A stretch of 64,000 nt of DNA from JAHCHG01 sp041745765 (GCA_041745765.1 JBGTIH010000121.1:1-64000); one strand, 5' to 3'; shown: positions 51,632-60,711, counted from the stretch's first letter. A program made the numbers and translations. Notes: generated by a model not told the origin, from the sequence alone.

Positions 51632-52405
51632 ATGCGGGAAGAACTTGTAAAATTGATCCTGGAAAAACTCGAAAGCGAACAGGAAAAGATAAAGGAAGAT
51701 TTCCGAACGGTCAGAAAGATAGAAACGTGTTTTGCCATTGTTGACGATCTTTTGCCCGAAGAAATAGCCCGAAAAATTTTTATCTCATTTCCGCCATTTA
51801 AGGAAATGCGTTTTTCCAGGAATTTGCGCGAAAGAAAATACATCTCGAAGGATTTACGAGAATATAAATCTTTCGCCGCCGATATGACATTTGCTTTTCA
51901 GGATGAGCAAATTATCGAAAAAATCGGCGAAATCACCGGAATCAAAGACCTTTCCGGCGACCCCGACCTTCGCGAAGGCAGATTTTGCGTTATGGCAAAC
52001 GGTCATTTTTTGAATCCGCATCTGGACAATTCCCACGATTCGGAGCAGAAAAAATACCGCGCATTGAATATTATTTATTATTGTTCGCCCGATTGGAAAG
52101 CCGAATACGGCGGCAATCTCGAGCTTTGGAACGAAAAAGTTACGGAAGCCATCGAAATTCCGAGTCTTTTTAACCGGCTCGTTTTGATGTCAACCAACGA
52201 TAAATCCTGGCATTCCGTTAATCCCGTAAAAAAAGACAGCGCACGCTGCTGTATTTCAAACTACTATTTCTCGCCGCATCCGCCGAACGGCTGCGAAACG
52301 AAATACAACACTTATTACAAAGCGCGTCCCGAACAAAAGATCAGAAGACTCCTGACCAAAGCCGACAGCGATTTGCGGATGATTTTAAGAAAAGTAAAAA
52401 AGTAA
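51632..52405 (+). CDS. 2-oxoglutarate/Fe(II) oxygenase
   Basis: 257 residues. The double-stranded beta-helix core has metal ligands His130 and Asp132 (HLDNS) and His194 (WHSVNPV) with 2-oxoglutarate-binding Arg205. N-terminal helical extension and C-terminal basic tail. Similar proteins hydroxylate prolyl or sugar residues. It is transcribed alone on the plus strand between minus-strand genes. The substrate is unknown. Confidence 0.82.
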   Translation: MREELVKLILEKLESEQEKIKEDFRTVRKIETCFAIVDDLLPEEIARKIFISFPPFKEMRFSRNLRERKYISKDLREYKSFAADMTFAFQDEQIIEKIGEITGIKDLSGDPDLREGRFCVMANGHFLNPHLDNSHDSEQKKYRALNIIYYCSPDWKAEYGGNLELWNEKVTEAIEIPSLFNRLVLMSTNDKSWHSVNPVKKDSARCCISNYYFSPHPPNGCETKYNTYYKARPEQKIRRLLTKADSDLRMILRKVKK

Positions 52406-52406
52406 A

Positions 52407-52597
52407 TTAACCTGAGTCATTGGATAAAGATTTTTCACCGCAGAGACACAGAGACGCAGAGAATTATAAATAATCATCGAGCAAATTCAGCTTATATTCT
52501 GACGACTTAGATTGATCTTCAGTAAATATGCCATACAAACTCAGCGTCTCTCGGTGTCTCTGCGGTTTAATATTTCTTAACCAATACTCAGGTTAAT
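52407..52597. repeat. Nested inverted-repeat element with octamer arrays (unit CGCAGAGA/CACAGAGA)
   Basis: Outer arms ATTAACCTGAGTCATTGG (52407-52424) and CCAATACTCAGGTTAAT (52580-52596). Inner arms are octamers of the CGCAGAGA type (52438-52462) against CGTCTCTCGGTGTCTCTGCGG (52545-52565). Spacer between a plus-strand and a minus-strand gene end. Confidence 0.75.
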
Positions 52598-52631
52598 TTT
52601 CGTTTTTCGGTTTTTAAATTTGCAGACTGAA

Positions 52632-52724
52632 TTACGAAACTACGCAGGAAACTACGAAAAATACTGAAATAAATACGAAAAAAATCATGGCGACAAATGA
52701 ATAATCGCGTTCTTGTTCAAACAT
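52632..52724 (-). CDS. 30-residue single-helix membrane peptide
   Basis: A perfect AAAGGAG ribosome-binding site (52731-52737) 6 nt before ATG 52724. The peptide begins MFEQERDYSFVAMIFF and continues with a hydrophobic helix (VFISVFFVVSCVVS) to a stop at 52632. Charged head plus one helix is typical of small membrane proteins such as CydX-like subunits or type I toxins. No family recognised. Too short for standard gene calling. Confidence 0.5.
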   Translation of the reverse strand: MFEQERDYSFVAMIFFVFISVFFVVSCVVS

Positions 52725-52869
52725 ATAAATCTCCTTTATAAAAAAAGTCGGAGAGAGATTAATTTTGGTTTTTAGGAAGAGTTAGGGGAAAGAGCTGTTT
52801 TTATTATAGGATAAAAACGCGAAAAATAAAACACTTTTTTTATCCTTTTATGAGCATGCAATTCAAGAT

Positions 52870-52935
52870 TTTCTATAATACCACGCCTGAGCAAAATCCA
52901 ACTCCACGTCATTATCACGTTCATATAAGGTTATG
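52870..52935 (-). pseudogene. RHS core fragment left downstream of the immunity gene
   Basis: Read on the minus strand, TLYERDNDVELDFAQAW corresponds to the RHS core line SYERDNETELDFAQSRMY that opens the toxin gene at 54187. It ends in a stop within 12 codons. This is what remains of a displaced RHS tip and implies earlier toxin replacement at this site. Confidence 0.65.
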
Positions 52936-52956
52936 AAAGTGCAATCGAAGATTTTA

Positions 52957-53415
52957 CTAATTTTTTACCATTTCTATAAGATATGAAACCAATTCTTCAA
53001 AGTCATCCGGGGGGAACTCTTTTGACCATAGCACTCCGCTGTAGCCACCGCCGCGATACTTTTTCCATTCTTGTATTTCCAAACTTTTCTCGGTTCTTTT
53101 AAGCCAAAAGCCGCGTGAATGTTTGTAAAATGCCCGCATACTTTTTAGTCCTAAGGGAATCAGTTTGTAAGACTCATCAACGGAAAACTCCGGGTCGTCA
53201 AAAACGGCACCCGGAATAACAGAAACTTCTTCGTCTAAAATCAGGTGAATAACATTTTTGAGGTGAATTTTGTCTTCAAGCGAAATAACGCGAACCGGCG
53301 GCGTTTCGATTGCTACGCGCCCTCCCTCAACAACACTTTGAGAAGTTAAAACCCAGAAGTCCTTGAATTTCTCAAAAAATATGTCATTGATCTTAGTTTT
53401 ATCTTGCTTGGACAT
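52957..53415 (-). CDS. Probable immunity protein for the adjacent RHS toxin
   Basis: 152 residues from ATG 53415, which lies inside the 3' end of the toxin gene (17-nt overlap), as is common for toxin-immunity pairs. Acidic N-terminal half, FKDFWVLTSQSVVEGGRVA, and a Trp-rich C-terminus. I do not recognise a family. The call rests on position. Confidence 0.6.
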   Translation of the reverse strand: MSKQDKTKINDIFFEKFKDFWVLTSQSVVEGGRVAIETPPVRVISLEDKIHLKNVIHLILDEEVSVIPGAVFDDPEFSVDESYKLIPLGLKSMRAFYKHSRGFWLKRTEKSLEIQEWKKYRGGGYSGVLWSKEFPPDDFEELVSYLIEMVKN

Positions 53416-54187
53416 ATACAATCTCAACCCCTCTTCTGGCAGCGTCTTGCTGCACTCTAAGTAAAACACTTTCCTGTCCAAATGATAAACGACCGTTTGG
53501 CAGCACAACCTGTAGAATCCTTCTGGTTACTTCACCTGGTCTAATTCGTATGCCGTTACGAGTTCCCCCTTGAAAATTCGCTAGATGGTTTACATAACGG
53601 GTTAGAGTCGAAGAAAGCTGATTCAAGTTTTGATAGCTTCGGGCAAATATATCAAGGCTCTTGATACTTGTTGCCACACCATTGCTGGCATTGAATTTGT
53701 CAATCACGGGAAATCCTCTGGCGAATCTATCGGATACTCCCAGCAGCCCCTCGATAACATTTCCACGCAAAAATGGGTTGAGCCTAAAGACGTTGCTCGA
53801 AATAGCTCCGCTTCGCGTCAAAGTGAAGTTTGTCAGATTAACGCCTTGTCGCTGAGCCATCTGTATCGCTCTTTGCCCTTGAGATGAAGCGAGGTATTTT
53901 CCGGCGGCAATGATTGCGGGCGCGAATCTTATTATTACCAAAGCTACGGGAATAACGGGAATTTCACCATCAGAATCCACGTATAGTAATGGGTTGTTTA
54001 AAGTATAAACATAACGGTTCCAATGCTGTGTTTGACGCAGATATTCATCAAATTTTTGTTTCGCCTCTGCAATATCGTCTTCGTCATCTTTGTTTTCCGG
54101 TCGAAACTCCAATATAGGATTGAACGGATCAGCCGACGTAAACCGTCCCAATGAATTTGAATACATTCGTGACTGGGCGAAATCCAA
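53399..54187 (-). CDS. Orphan RHS C-terminal tip with CdiA-type nuclease toxin
   Basis: 262 residues. It begins inside the RHS core (DFAQSRMYSNSLGRFTSADP), whose usual N-terminal cage of >1000 residues is absent; the frame stays open upstream with TSYERDNETELDFAQ to about 54235, close to the DUF1800 stop. After the core come hydrophobic residues and a variable C-terminal domain (PVIDKF, GVATSIKSLD, then a basic end IEIVYVQAR-like) resembling CdiA-CT tRNA-nuclease toxins. Without the cage or a start codon (TTG 54187 only) it is probably a silent toxin reservoir rather than an active effector. Confidence 0.72.
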   Translation of the reverse strand: MDFAQSRMYSNSLGRFTSADPFNPILEFRPENKDDEDDIAEAKQKFDEYLRQTQHWNRYVYTLNNPLLYVDSDGEIPVIPVALVIIRFAPAIIAAGKYLASSQGQRAIQMAQRQGVNLTNFTLTRSGAISSNVFRLNPFLRGNVIEGLLGVSDRFARGFPVIDKFNASNGVATSIKSLDIFARSYQNLNQLSSTLTRYVNHLANFQGGTRNGIRIRPGEVTRRILQVVLPNGRLSFGQESVLLRVQQDAARRGVEIVYVQAR

Positions 54188-54227
54188 CTCAGTTTCGTTA
54201 TCACGTTCATACGAGGTGAATTTTTGT

Positions 54228-56243
54228 TTATTGCCGCTGAAAATCGGGCGAGCCTAAGAGCAGACCGACGACTTTGAAAACTTCCGGGTTGCCGCTCGGC
54301 GGCAGTAATTGATTGCCTCTGTTTTGCATATTTCGTCTGTTTGCTGCGGCATTTCGCATCGAAACATTTTCTGAAATTTCAAAATCGTCGCTTTCTTCTT
54401 CGAGGCGTGTTTCTATCAGAGGCTGTTCGATCTGTTTCAAAAGCGCGGCTTTGGTATTCGGCGCGATCTCGCCCGCCAAAACTCCGGCTATTGCTTTGGA
54501 AAGAATTTCCTGCTTATCCGTTGCCTCGAAATTTTTCAGATTGACGCGCGTTCCGCGAATTTGATTAGACGAAAGCGCGACGGCGAAATTCATTCTTTCG
54601 AGCAGTGCGCCCGTATTTACCCAATCCTGCGCCGTGTCCGGGTATCCGGTCGGTGCTTGATAACCGTAGAGCGGTTCGCCCATTTTCTGCAAAAGCGCGA
54701 GCATCGCCGGACTCGCGTTCGTATCGGCATCAAGCGCACGCAAGGAACTGACCAGAAGTTCAAAAGGCGTTTTGATCTTGGCGCGGTAATTTTCCGCCGC
54801 GTAAAATTCGTCGCTCGTAAAAATCGCGCGAAGCGTCTGTTTTATATCGCCGCCGGAATTTTGAAAAGCGTTTGCCGCGCGTTCGACCAATTCTTCGGAA
54901 GGGTTGTCGCTGACGAATTTTACGGCTAATTTTCGTGCAATAAATTTGGCGGTCGAAGGATGTTTGACGAGAATATCAATGACCTTTAAGCCGTCATTGA
55001 TGCCGGCTTCTTTTACTTTTTGTCCGAGAACGATCTTTTCGCCCGTGTCGTGCTGGCGCTGATTAAAATAAAATTCGCCCGATTCGATGTCATCGGGAAT
55101 GCCCGCCATTCTTGCAACACGATTCATTCTTCGGTCTTGTGCGGCGTTGATCGTATTTCCCGCCGCGTTGCGATAACCGCGCGGATCGGCAATCGTCCAA
55201 CCGGTAAAAGCGCGGGCGACTTCCGTGATGTCTTTCTGCGTGTAGCCGCCGTCAACGCCGAGCGTGTGCAGTTCCATAATCTCGCGCGCATAATTTTCGT
55301 TGATTCCGCGCTCTCTGCGTTGTAGATTATTTGATTGTTCGCGCATTTGCTTGAGCCGCGCATCGAGTCCGGCATCATTGACGTTGAATCTTTCCTTGAG
55401 GCGTTCGCGCATTTGCGGCGGAATCGTCTGACCGCTTTGGATCATCTGCTGAAGGCGATTGTTGGCGCGATTGTTTCCCGCCTGCATATTCGGCGCAACG
55501 CTTTGAAAATTATCCAGATAAAAAAGCATCGCCGGATGCTGCGCCGTCCCGACGAGCAAATCCTTGAAATTTCCGAGCGCGTTTTTTCTGATTACATCGC
55601 GGTCATAGCTCGGCAGATACCAGCGAACCGCGCCTTTTCCGGCAAAGACGTTAAAATGGTTTGTCCAGAAATCAACCATTTGTTCCTGCAGTTGTTTTTC
55701 GGAATAGACGGCGCGAAGAATACGCGAAGCCGATAAATCGCGCAGAATTTCATTTGCCGGACGCAAATTATTTTCTTGATAAATTTTGGCAATTTTCTGC
55801 CTTCGTTCGCGGCGCATTGCTTCGGTTTCTTGATTATTTCGTTCCTGCAACGCGGCAATGTTTCTGCCGTTAGTGCCTTCGAGCATTCTTAAAAGTGCGC
55901 CCGGATTCGGATATTTGGCAAAAATTTCCGAAGTTTCCATTTTCAAAATTTCCATATTTTTGATTTTGGATTCCAAAACCGAATCATTGAGCGACGCGGG
56001 ATTTAATTGCTGTTCGATGTATTTGTTCAAACCGATTGATCTCACCTTTTCGACATCGCCGGGACGCGCCCCGAAACCGAAGCGATTAAGAACGTGAAGA
56101 ATTTTTTGGTCTTCGGTCAAAGATTCAGCGTTTTGTTTCATCAGCGCATTTTGCGCGTTGGCGCGGATTGCGAAAAGCGGAATGAACATTGCCAACATCA
56201 CCGCAAATGCTGTGAATTTATATATTACAGAAGCTTTTCCCAT
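54228..56243 (-). CDS. DUF1800 secreted protein
   Basis: 671 residues with a signal peptide (about 1-30, ending IRANAQ). Conserved DUF1800 blocks include LNRFGFGARPGDVEKVRSIG, VDFWTNHFNVFAGKGAVRW, REIMELHTLGVDGGYTQKDI and IDILVKHPSTAKFIARKLA. Usually it is partnered with a DUF1501 protein; both are exported and are thought to act together in extracellular polymer or cofactor handling (function unproven). The RHS cassette begins right after its stop codon. Confidence 0.88.
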   Translation of the reverse strand: MGKASVIYKFTAFAVMLAMFIPLFAIRANAQNALMKQNAESLTEDQKILHVLNRFGFGARPGDVEKVRSIGLNKYIEQQLNPASLNDSVLESKIKNMEILKMETSEIFAKYPNPGALLRMLEGTNGRNIAALQERNNQETEAMRRERRQKIAKIYQENNLRPANEILRDLSASRILRAVYSEKQLQEQMVDFWTNHFNVFAGKGAVRWYLPSYDRDVIRKNALGNFKDLLVGTAQHPAMLFYLDNFQSVAPNMQAGNNRANNRLQQMIQSGQTIPPQMRERLKERFNVNDAGLDARLKQMREQSNNLQRRERGINENYAREIMELHTLGVDGGYTQKDITEVARAFTGWTIADPRGYRNAAGNTINAAQDRRMNRVARMAGIPDDIESGEFYFNQRQHDTGEKIVLGQKVKEAGINDGLKVIDILVKHPSTAKFIARKLAVKFVSDNPSEELVERAANAFQNSGGDIKQTLRAIFTSDEFYAAENYRAKIKTPFELLVSSLRALDADTNASPAMLALLQKMGEPLYGYQAPTGYPDTAQDWVNTGALLERMNFAVALSSNQIRGTRVNLKNFEATDKQEILSKAIAGVLAGEIAPNTKAALLKQIEQPLIETRLEEESDDFEISENVSMRNAAANRRNMQNRGNQLLPPSGNPEVFKVVGLLLGSPDFQRQ

Positions 56244-56477
56244 TATTATATTTACCTCAAAAACTCTTTTTGCTTTGCTTTTATAAAGACTTAAGTTATA
56301 AGGTTAGACGTGAACAGTTTAAAAAAAGACGAGAAATTTTTGGCAGTAAAAAAGGCTTTAATTATTTACTAAAGACAACGAATCAGAGTGCGTTTGACAT
56401 CAAAAGTCTGGCAATTTTCCAAAAATACGTTAAAATAGTCAAACATTGTCTTAATAGAATTTGTAAGGATTAAAAAA

Positions 56478-57002
56478 ATGAAAATAACTAAACTCTCCTT
56501 GATGTTTTCTCTGGCTGTCAGTCTGCTTTTCGCTTTTTCGGCATTTGCCCAAACCGCAACTTTCAGCAATGCAAATGTTGATTATACGTTTGAGATTCCC
56601 GACGCGAAGTGGAAAATGACGGCAGAACCGACAAACATTAATCCTAATGTTCAATATGTTTATGAAACACGAACAAGCGGACATCTGGAAGTCCGCAAAA
56701 TGCCGGTCAGATCAAGCGATAAACTGGAAGATATTATCCGCGACGAAGAAACGAAATTACAGTTCAGACACGGTTTTGTCGTCGGCAAGGAAGAAAGTTT
56801 TAAAGGTTTTCTGTCCGGCAGAGTCTATAATTTCGAGTTTGTAAAATCCGGCAGAAACTGGAGCGGCAGATATTATTTTCTGAAAGCCGACGACAGCACG
56901 CTTTACATTATGCGTTTTGAAGGTTATCGCGAAAATTTGCTTTCAATCCGCAATATTATTGATTCAATGGCGCGGACTTTTAAGGTTGCAAACGGAAAAT
57001 AA
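56478..57002 (+). CDS. Small secreted protein, PsbP/DcrB-like
   Basis: 174 residues, signal peptide about 1-24 (ending FSAFAQ). Mature beta-rich domain with DYTFEIPDAKWKMTAEP and GRYYFLKADDSTLYIMRFEG, like the Mog1/PsbP fold of DcrB-type envelope proteins. AAGGA precedes the ATG. It stands alone; function unknown. Confidence 0.7.
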   Translation: MKITKLSLMFSLAVSLLFAFSAFAQTATFSNANVDYTFEIPDAKWKMTAEPTNINPNVQYVYETRTSGHLEVRKMPVRSSDKLEDIIRDEETKLQFRHGFVVGKEESFKGFLSGRVYNFEFVKSGRNWSGRYYFLKADDSTLYIMRFEGYRENLLSIRNIIDSMARTFKVANGK

Positions 57003-57006
57003 AAAT

Positions 57007-58263
57007 TTAACTTTCAATCAAAAACTTCGCGCCGAAAGGCAAGATGTAACCTTTCTTATTTGAATTAATTTTCGACAAAATGCTTTCTAAATCACGCGCC
57101 TTTTGCAAACGCATCCGGCGCGTTTCTTCTTTCGATAGACTCGTCAAAATCCGAATGTCGAATTTTTCGGCTTTTTTTAATAAACTCCACGCCGTCTGTC
57201 CGTTGACTTGATAGCTTTCCGAGAGCCGTTCCGCTAATTTTGCTGAATTTTCTGCTTCAAACCAATCGAGAAAATCGTTTCTGCCCAAGCCGTTTTCGCA
57301 TTCGGCTAAAAAAATGATCGTGCCACCCTCGGCGCACGCATTCACCGCCGAATCGAGGGCTTTATGCGCCTGAATCATATTGATGTCGTGCGGAAAACCG
57401 CCGCCGCTGACAATGACGAGTTCGCGTTTTTCTTCGATCTTCACCGTATGTTTTTGCGCGTAAAAGTCGCACGCCTTTCGGTGCGAGGTTTTCCAGTTTC
57501 CGGCAAAAATTTCGACGGCTTCGCCCGATTCATTGACGATTGCGTTGATGGCAAACGACGGCGGAAGTTTTTCGACCACTTCCATAAACGCTTCGTGAAC
57601 CGCGTTTCCGTCGAGCTTTGCCGTGCCGACGCCTTCGCGCCTTGTTTTATTTTCGCAGTCAAAGGCGAGTTTATGTGTTTCGCTGACCGTTCGCGTCGCG
57701 CCCAAACCCGGACAGATCAGTTTTCTGCCGCCGGTAAAACCCGCAAAATAATGAAAATTGATGCCGCCGATGATGATCCTATGATCGTGTTCGGTCAGAG
57801 CGCGGTTGAGCTGAATCGGAATTCCGCTTGAAGTTTCGCCGACATTTACGATCTGCGCCAGATCACGCGCGTTATGATCGAGCATTTTCACTCTCTGCGC
57901 GATAAACGGCGTAACGATTTCGCGCTTTTCTTCGTCGGTAACTTTGCGGTGAATTCCGGTCGCAAAAATTATCCGAATATCGAAAGGCATCGTGCCGCTT
58001 GCAATCAGACGGCGGACGAGTAAATTGACAATTTGTCCGCTTGCCGTCCGGCGCGTCGCGTCCGGCACGACCAATAAAACGCTCTCGCCCGGTTTTATTA
58101 TTTCTTCAAGCGTTTCCGAATCTGTCGGCGCATCCAGTCTTTCGCCGATTTCCGCATCGCTCAGAGAATTTTGCTTTTCCGTTTCGCCCAAAACCTGAAA
58201 GCGGCTCTCATCGAAATCAAATTCAATTGAAGATTTTCCGTAACCGAGATTTATTGTTGCCAT
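57007..58263 (-). CDS. larA: LarA-family nickel-pincer lactate racemase-like protein
   Basis: 418 residues. N-terminal DUF2088 catalytic region with GGINFHYFAGFTGGRKLICP and the C-terminal domain with IFLAECENGLGRNDFLDW. LarA racemises lactate using a pyridinium nickel cofactor; related proteins (LarAH) work on other 2-hydroxy acids. The lar maturation genes are not in view. The start ATG 58263 is separated from the next gene by an octamer hairpin. Confidence 0.88.
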   Translation of the reverse strand: MATINLGYGKSSIEFDFDESRFQVLGETEKQNSLSDAEIGERLDAPTDSETLEEIIKPGESVLLVVPDATRRTASGQIVNLLVRRLIASGTMPFDIRIIFATGIHRKVTDEEKREIVTPFIAQRVKMLDHNARDLAQIVNVGETSSGIPIQLNRALTEHDHRIIIGGINFHYFAGFTGGRKLICPGLGATRTVSETHKLAFDCENKTRREGVGTAKLDGNAVHEAFMEVVEKLPPSFAINAIVNESGEAVEIFAGNWKTSHRKACDFYAQKHTVKIEEKRELVIVSGGGFPHDINMIQAHKALDSAVNACAEGGTIIFLAECENGLGRNDFLDWFEAENSAKLAERLSESYQVNGQTAWSLLKKAEKFDIRILTSLSKEETRRMRLQKARDLESILSKINSNKKGYILPFGAKFLIES

Positions 58264-58270
58264 ACATAAA

Positions 58271-58408
58271 GAATTTTAACGCAAAGACGCAAAGTCGCAA
58301 AAACACAAAGTATTAATGGATAAAATATGAAATTTAATTCTCCAAATCTGTATCGTATTAAATTTAAAGTCTTTTCGTCTCTGCGTCTTTGCGCCTTTGC
58401 GTTAAATT
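58271..58408. repeat. Octamer array pair (unit CGCAAAGA) running into the CDF gene
   Basis: Left arm 58271-58309 (CGCAAAGA, CGCAAAGT variants) and right arm 58371-58408 (TCTGCGTC, TTTGCGCC variants). The right arm encodes the C-terminal TQRRKDAETKRL of the transporter gene on the minus strand. Confidence 0.85.
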
Positions 58409-59293
58409 ATCGTTTTTTTCCTGAGGAGAAAAGCAATTTGCGCCCGAAAAACAATAATGCAGACTTTCCTTTTCGTCTTCGGGCGTTTCCATTTGAATCG
58501 TCAGATGATCAATGCCGAATTCGTCGTGCAGATTTTTTCTGATCTTCCGCAAAAGTTTCGTCGGTTCGACTTTTTCGTGATGAACGATGTGAACGCTCAA
58601 AGCCTCCATTCCCGAAGTTATCGTCCAGACGTGCAAATCGTGGACGTTTCTGACATTTTCGTGCTGCAGAATCGCCTGTTCGATAGAAGTCAGATTGATA
58701 TGCGAGGGCGTTCCTTCCAAAAGCACGTTGACCGATTCTCTGATCAGATTCCACGCGCTGAAAATTATTATCAAACTTATCAAAACGCTGGTTGCCGCAT
58801 CAGCCCAAACCCAATTAAAGGCAAGAATTAAAATGCCAGTTATAATTGCCGCAACCGAACCGAGCGCATCGCCCATCACGTGCAGCCACGCGCCGCGCAT
58901 ATTCAAATCGTGAGCGTGGTCACCGTGCAGAAGATACGCGGCTGTTAAATTGACAATCAAACCGCCGACGGCGATCAGAGTCATTTCCAGCCCCATAATT
59001 TCCGGCTGCGTATTCCAACGCTTGTAGGCTTCGTAAATTACCCAGAACGAAATTAAAACAAGCGCGATGCCATTGACGAAAGCGGCAAGAATTTCGAGGC
59101 GATAATAACCGTAAGTTTTTTTCGGCGTAGCGGGGCGCGAACCGAACCAAATCGCGGCAAGCGTTAAACTCAGAGCCGCGACATCGGTCAGCATATGTCC
59201 GGCATCGGCAAGCAGCGCGAGCGAATTTGTCCACCAGCCACCGACCGCTTCCGCCAGCATATAGAAAAACGTCAAGACGAGCGCGATTTTCAA
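58364..59293 (-). CDS. Cation diffusion facilitator, CzcD/ZitB type
   Basis: 309 residues as drawn from TTG 59293, with six membrane helices, metal-site residues in LLADAGHMLTD and VMGDALGSVAA, a His-rich loop (LLHGDHAHDLN) and a cytoplasmic C-terminal domain (HDLHVWTITSGMEALSVHI). Exports Zn, Cd or Co with proton antiport. In-frame residues AHHTHNHTNERRTAKSLRN continue upstream of the TTG, with no ATG/GTG/TTG before a stop, so the true start (perhaps ATC near 59358) is unclear. The last dozen residues come from an octamer repeat. Confidence 0.85.
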   Translation of the reverse strand: MKIALVLTFFYMLAEAVGGWWTNSLALLADAGHMLTDVAALSLTLAAIWFGSRPATPKKTYGYYRLEILAAFVNGIALVLISFWVIYEAYKRWNTQPEIMGLEMTLIAVGGLIVNLTAAYLLHGDHAHDLNMRGAWLHVMGDALGSVAAIITGILILAFNWVWADAATSVLISLIIIFSAWNLIRESVNVLLEGTPSHINLTSIEQAILQHENVRNVHDLHVWTITSGMEALSVHIVHHEKVEPTKLLRKIRKNLHDEFGIDHLTIQMETPEDEKESLHYCFSGANCFSPQEKNDNLTQRRKDAETKRL

Positions 59294-59386
59294 GTTTCTA
59301 AGACTTTTCGCGGTTCTTCGTTCGTTTGTATGATTATGTGTGTGATGCGCTCCGATTTTGACTAACCTCTTTTACTTATCGAAAAA

Positions 59387-60628
59387 TTATTGTTGTTTAA
59401 CGGCTTTTGCAGAGTTTAGAGATAAATTGTACCGGCTGCGGTTGCCTCTGTCATCATTAATTTCAACGTTGATTTGCGAAGAAGCGGATGAAACCTGAAG
59501 TTGAAAAGAACCGTCGCCCGTGGCAAATGTTTCGCGTCCTGAAATTCTGACGGTCGCGCCGGGTTTTGTTTTTCCGCCGACGAGATAAACTCTGCCGCCG
59601 AGATTTTCAACTTTCCAATCCGCCGCCGTAATTTCGCCGCCGGAAGCGCGTCTGACAACAGTAAATTTTCCGGGTTCGCTCCAATCGCTGACTTGTCCGG
59701 CGTTTGTATTAGAACGAAGTCGCCAGTAATATGTTCCGGGTGCAACATTGCCGAGCGTAAAATTTAAGGCAGTTAAAGAATCGCGCACTAAAATCATCGA
59801 ATCCGGCATAAAAAACGGTGATCGGGCGATTTGCAGATTGTAACTCGAAGGCGCGATTCCGCCGGATTTTTCCCAACGAAAACTGACATCGGCAATTCCG
59901 CTTGCCGAACTTAAAATTTGTTCGTTTGAAGCGGGCGCGGCAAGAGTCGGCGCATTGACCAGATTTTCCCGCGTAGCGATTTTTCCGCCGCTGACCGCCG
60001 CAAATTCGTTTTCCTTAATGACCGTTCTTTCATCGCCGATTTTAGTTTCGACGCTGCCGCGGCTGATGCGGATTTCGCCGCCATTCGTTTTTTCATTGAT
60101 ATTAAAACTTGCATCGGTTTTCGGATTAACATAATTTTCCGATTCGCGGACTTCGACGACATTTTCCGTGCCGCGCGGCTGGTCTTCCGTTTTGACGTTG
60201 ACCTGTCCTTGATCGAGTGCGACACGGACGTTTGTTCCGCCGAAAATCGAAGTGCTGTTGCGAATCACAACCGTGCTGTTCGGGCGAACCGAGAGAACTG
60301 AGCCGTCAATCATCTGAATCCGGGCGCGACCGTCGGCTTGAGTTTGCACCGTGTCGCCCGCCGAAACGAAAATTTCTTTTGTCACCAGAATAGTTTCGCG
60401 GGTTGCGGCGCGAATCACGCGCACCTCGCCTTCAAAATAAACGAGCCGAGCCGCATCTTTCGGACCTTCTTCAATCTGCGGATTTGTGAAAACGCCTTCG
60501 CTATTCCAAAGCCACCAACCGCCGCCGATAACCGCCGCAATAAATACAATTATGCCGATAGTGCCATAAACGGTACTTTTCTTGATGTTCCACCAATCAA
60601 CATAAAATTTGCGGTATTTGTTTTCCAT
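59387..60628 (-). CDS. FecR-domain membrane protein with repeat-like C-terminus
   Basis: 413 residues from ATG 60628. One membrane helix (TIGIIVFIAAVIGGGWW), a FecR domain (GDTVQTQADGRARIQMIDGS, then NVRVALDQGQVNVKT), and C-terminal fibronectin/Ig-like modules (PGTYYWRLRSNTNAGQVSDW). In Acidobacteria such proteins often sit beside nucleotide cyclases and link envelope signals to them. The cyclase at the window start may be of that type. Confidence 0.85.
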   Translation of the reverse strand: MENKYRKFYVDWWNIKKSTVYGTIGIIVFIAAVIGGGWWLWNSEGVFTNPQIEEGPKDAARLVYFEGEVRVIRAATRETILVTKEIFVSAGDTVQTQADGRARIQMIDGSVLSVRPNSTVVIRNSTSIFGGTNVRVALDQGQVNVKTEDQPRGTENVVEVRESENYVNPKTDASFNINEKTNGGEIRISRGSVETKIGDERTVIKENEFAAVSGGKIATRENLVNAPTLAAPASNEQILSSASGIADVSFRWEKSGGIAPSSYNLQIARSPFFMPDSMILVRDSLTALNFTLGNVAPGTYYWRLRSNTNAGQVSDWSEPGKFTVVRRASGGEITAADWKVENLGGRVYLVGGKTKPGATVRISGRETFATGDGSFQLQVSSASSQINVEINDDRGNRSRYNLSLNSAKAVKQQ

Positions 60629-60711
60629 CAAATTATTTTGTGTTCATCATAAATTATGAACACAGAATCGTATAATCTAAATTAAGAGTAGAAATCAGTC
60701 GGTTTTCATTC

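Larger units (their letters stand above)
52598..52956. other. Spacer holding a small ORF and an RHS core relic
   Basis: Besides the 30-codon gene at 52632-52724 and the RHS fragment near 52870-52935, the region is A+T-rich with no further gene seen. Confidence 0.5.

Noticed and set aside
53630..53887. 85-codon plus-strand frame within the RHS toxin gene
   Set aside because: Shadow of the toxin coding strand with no support of its own.
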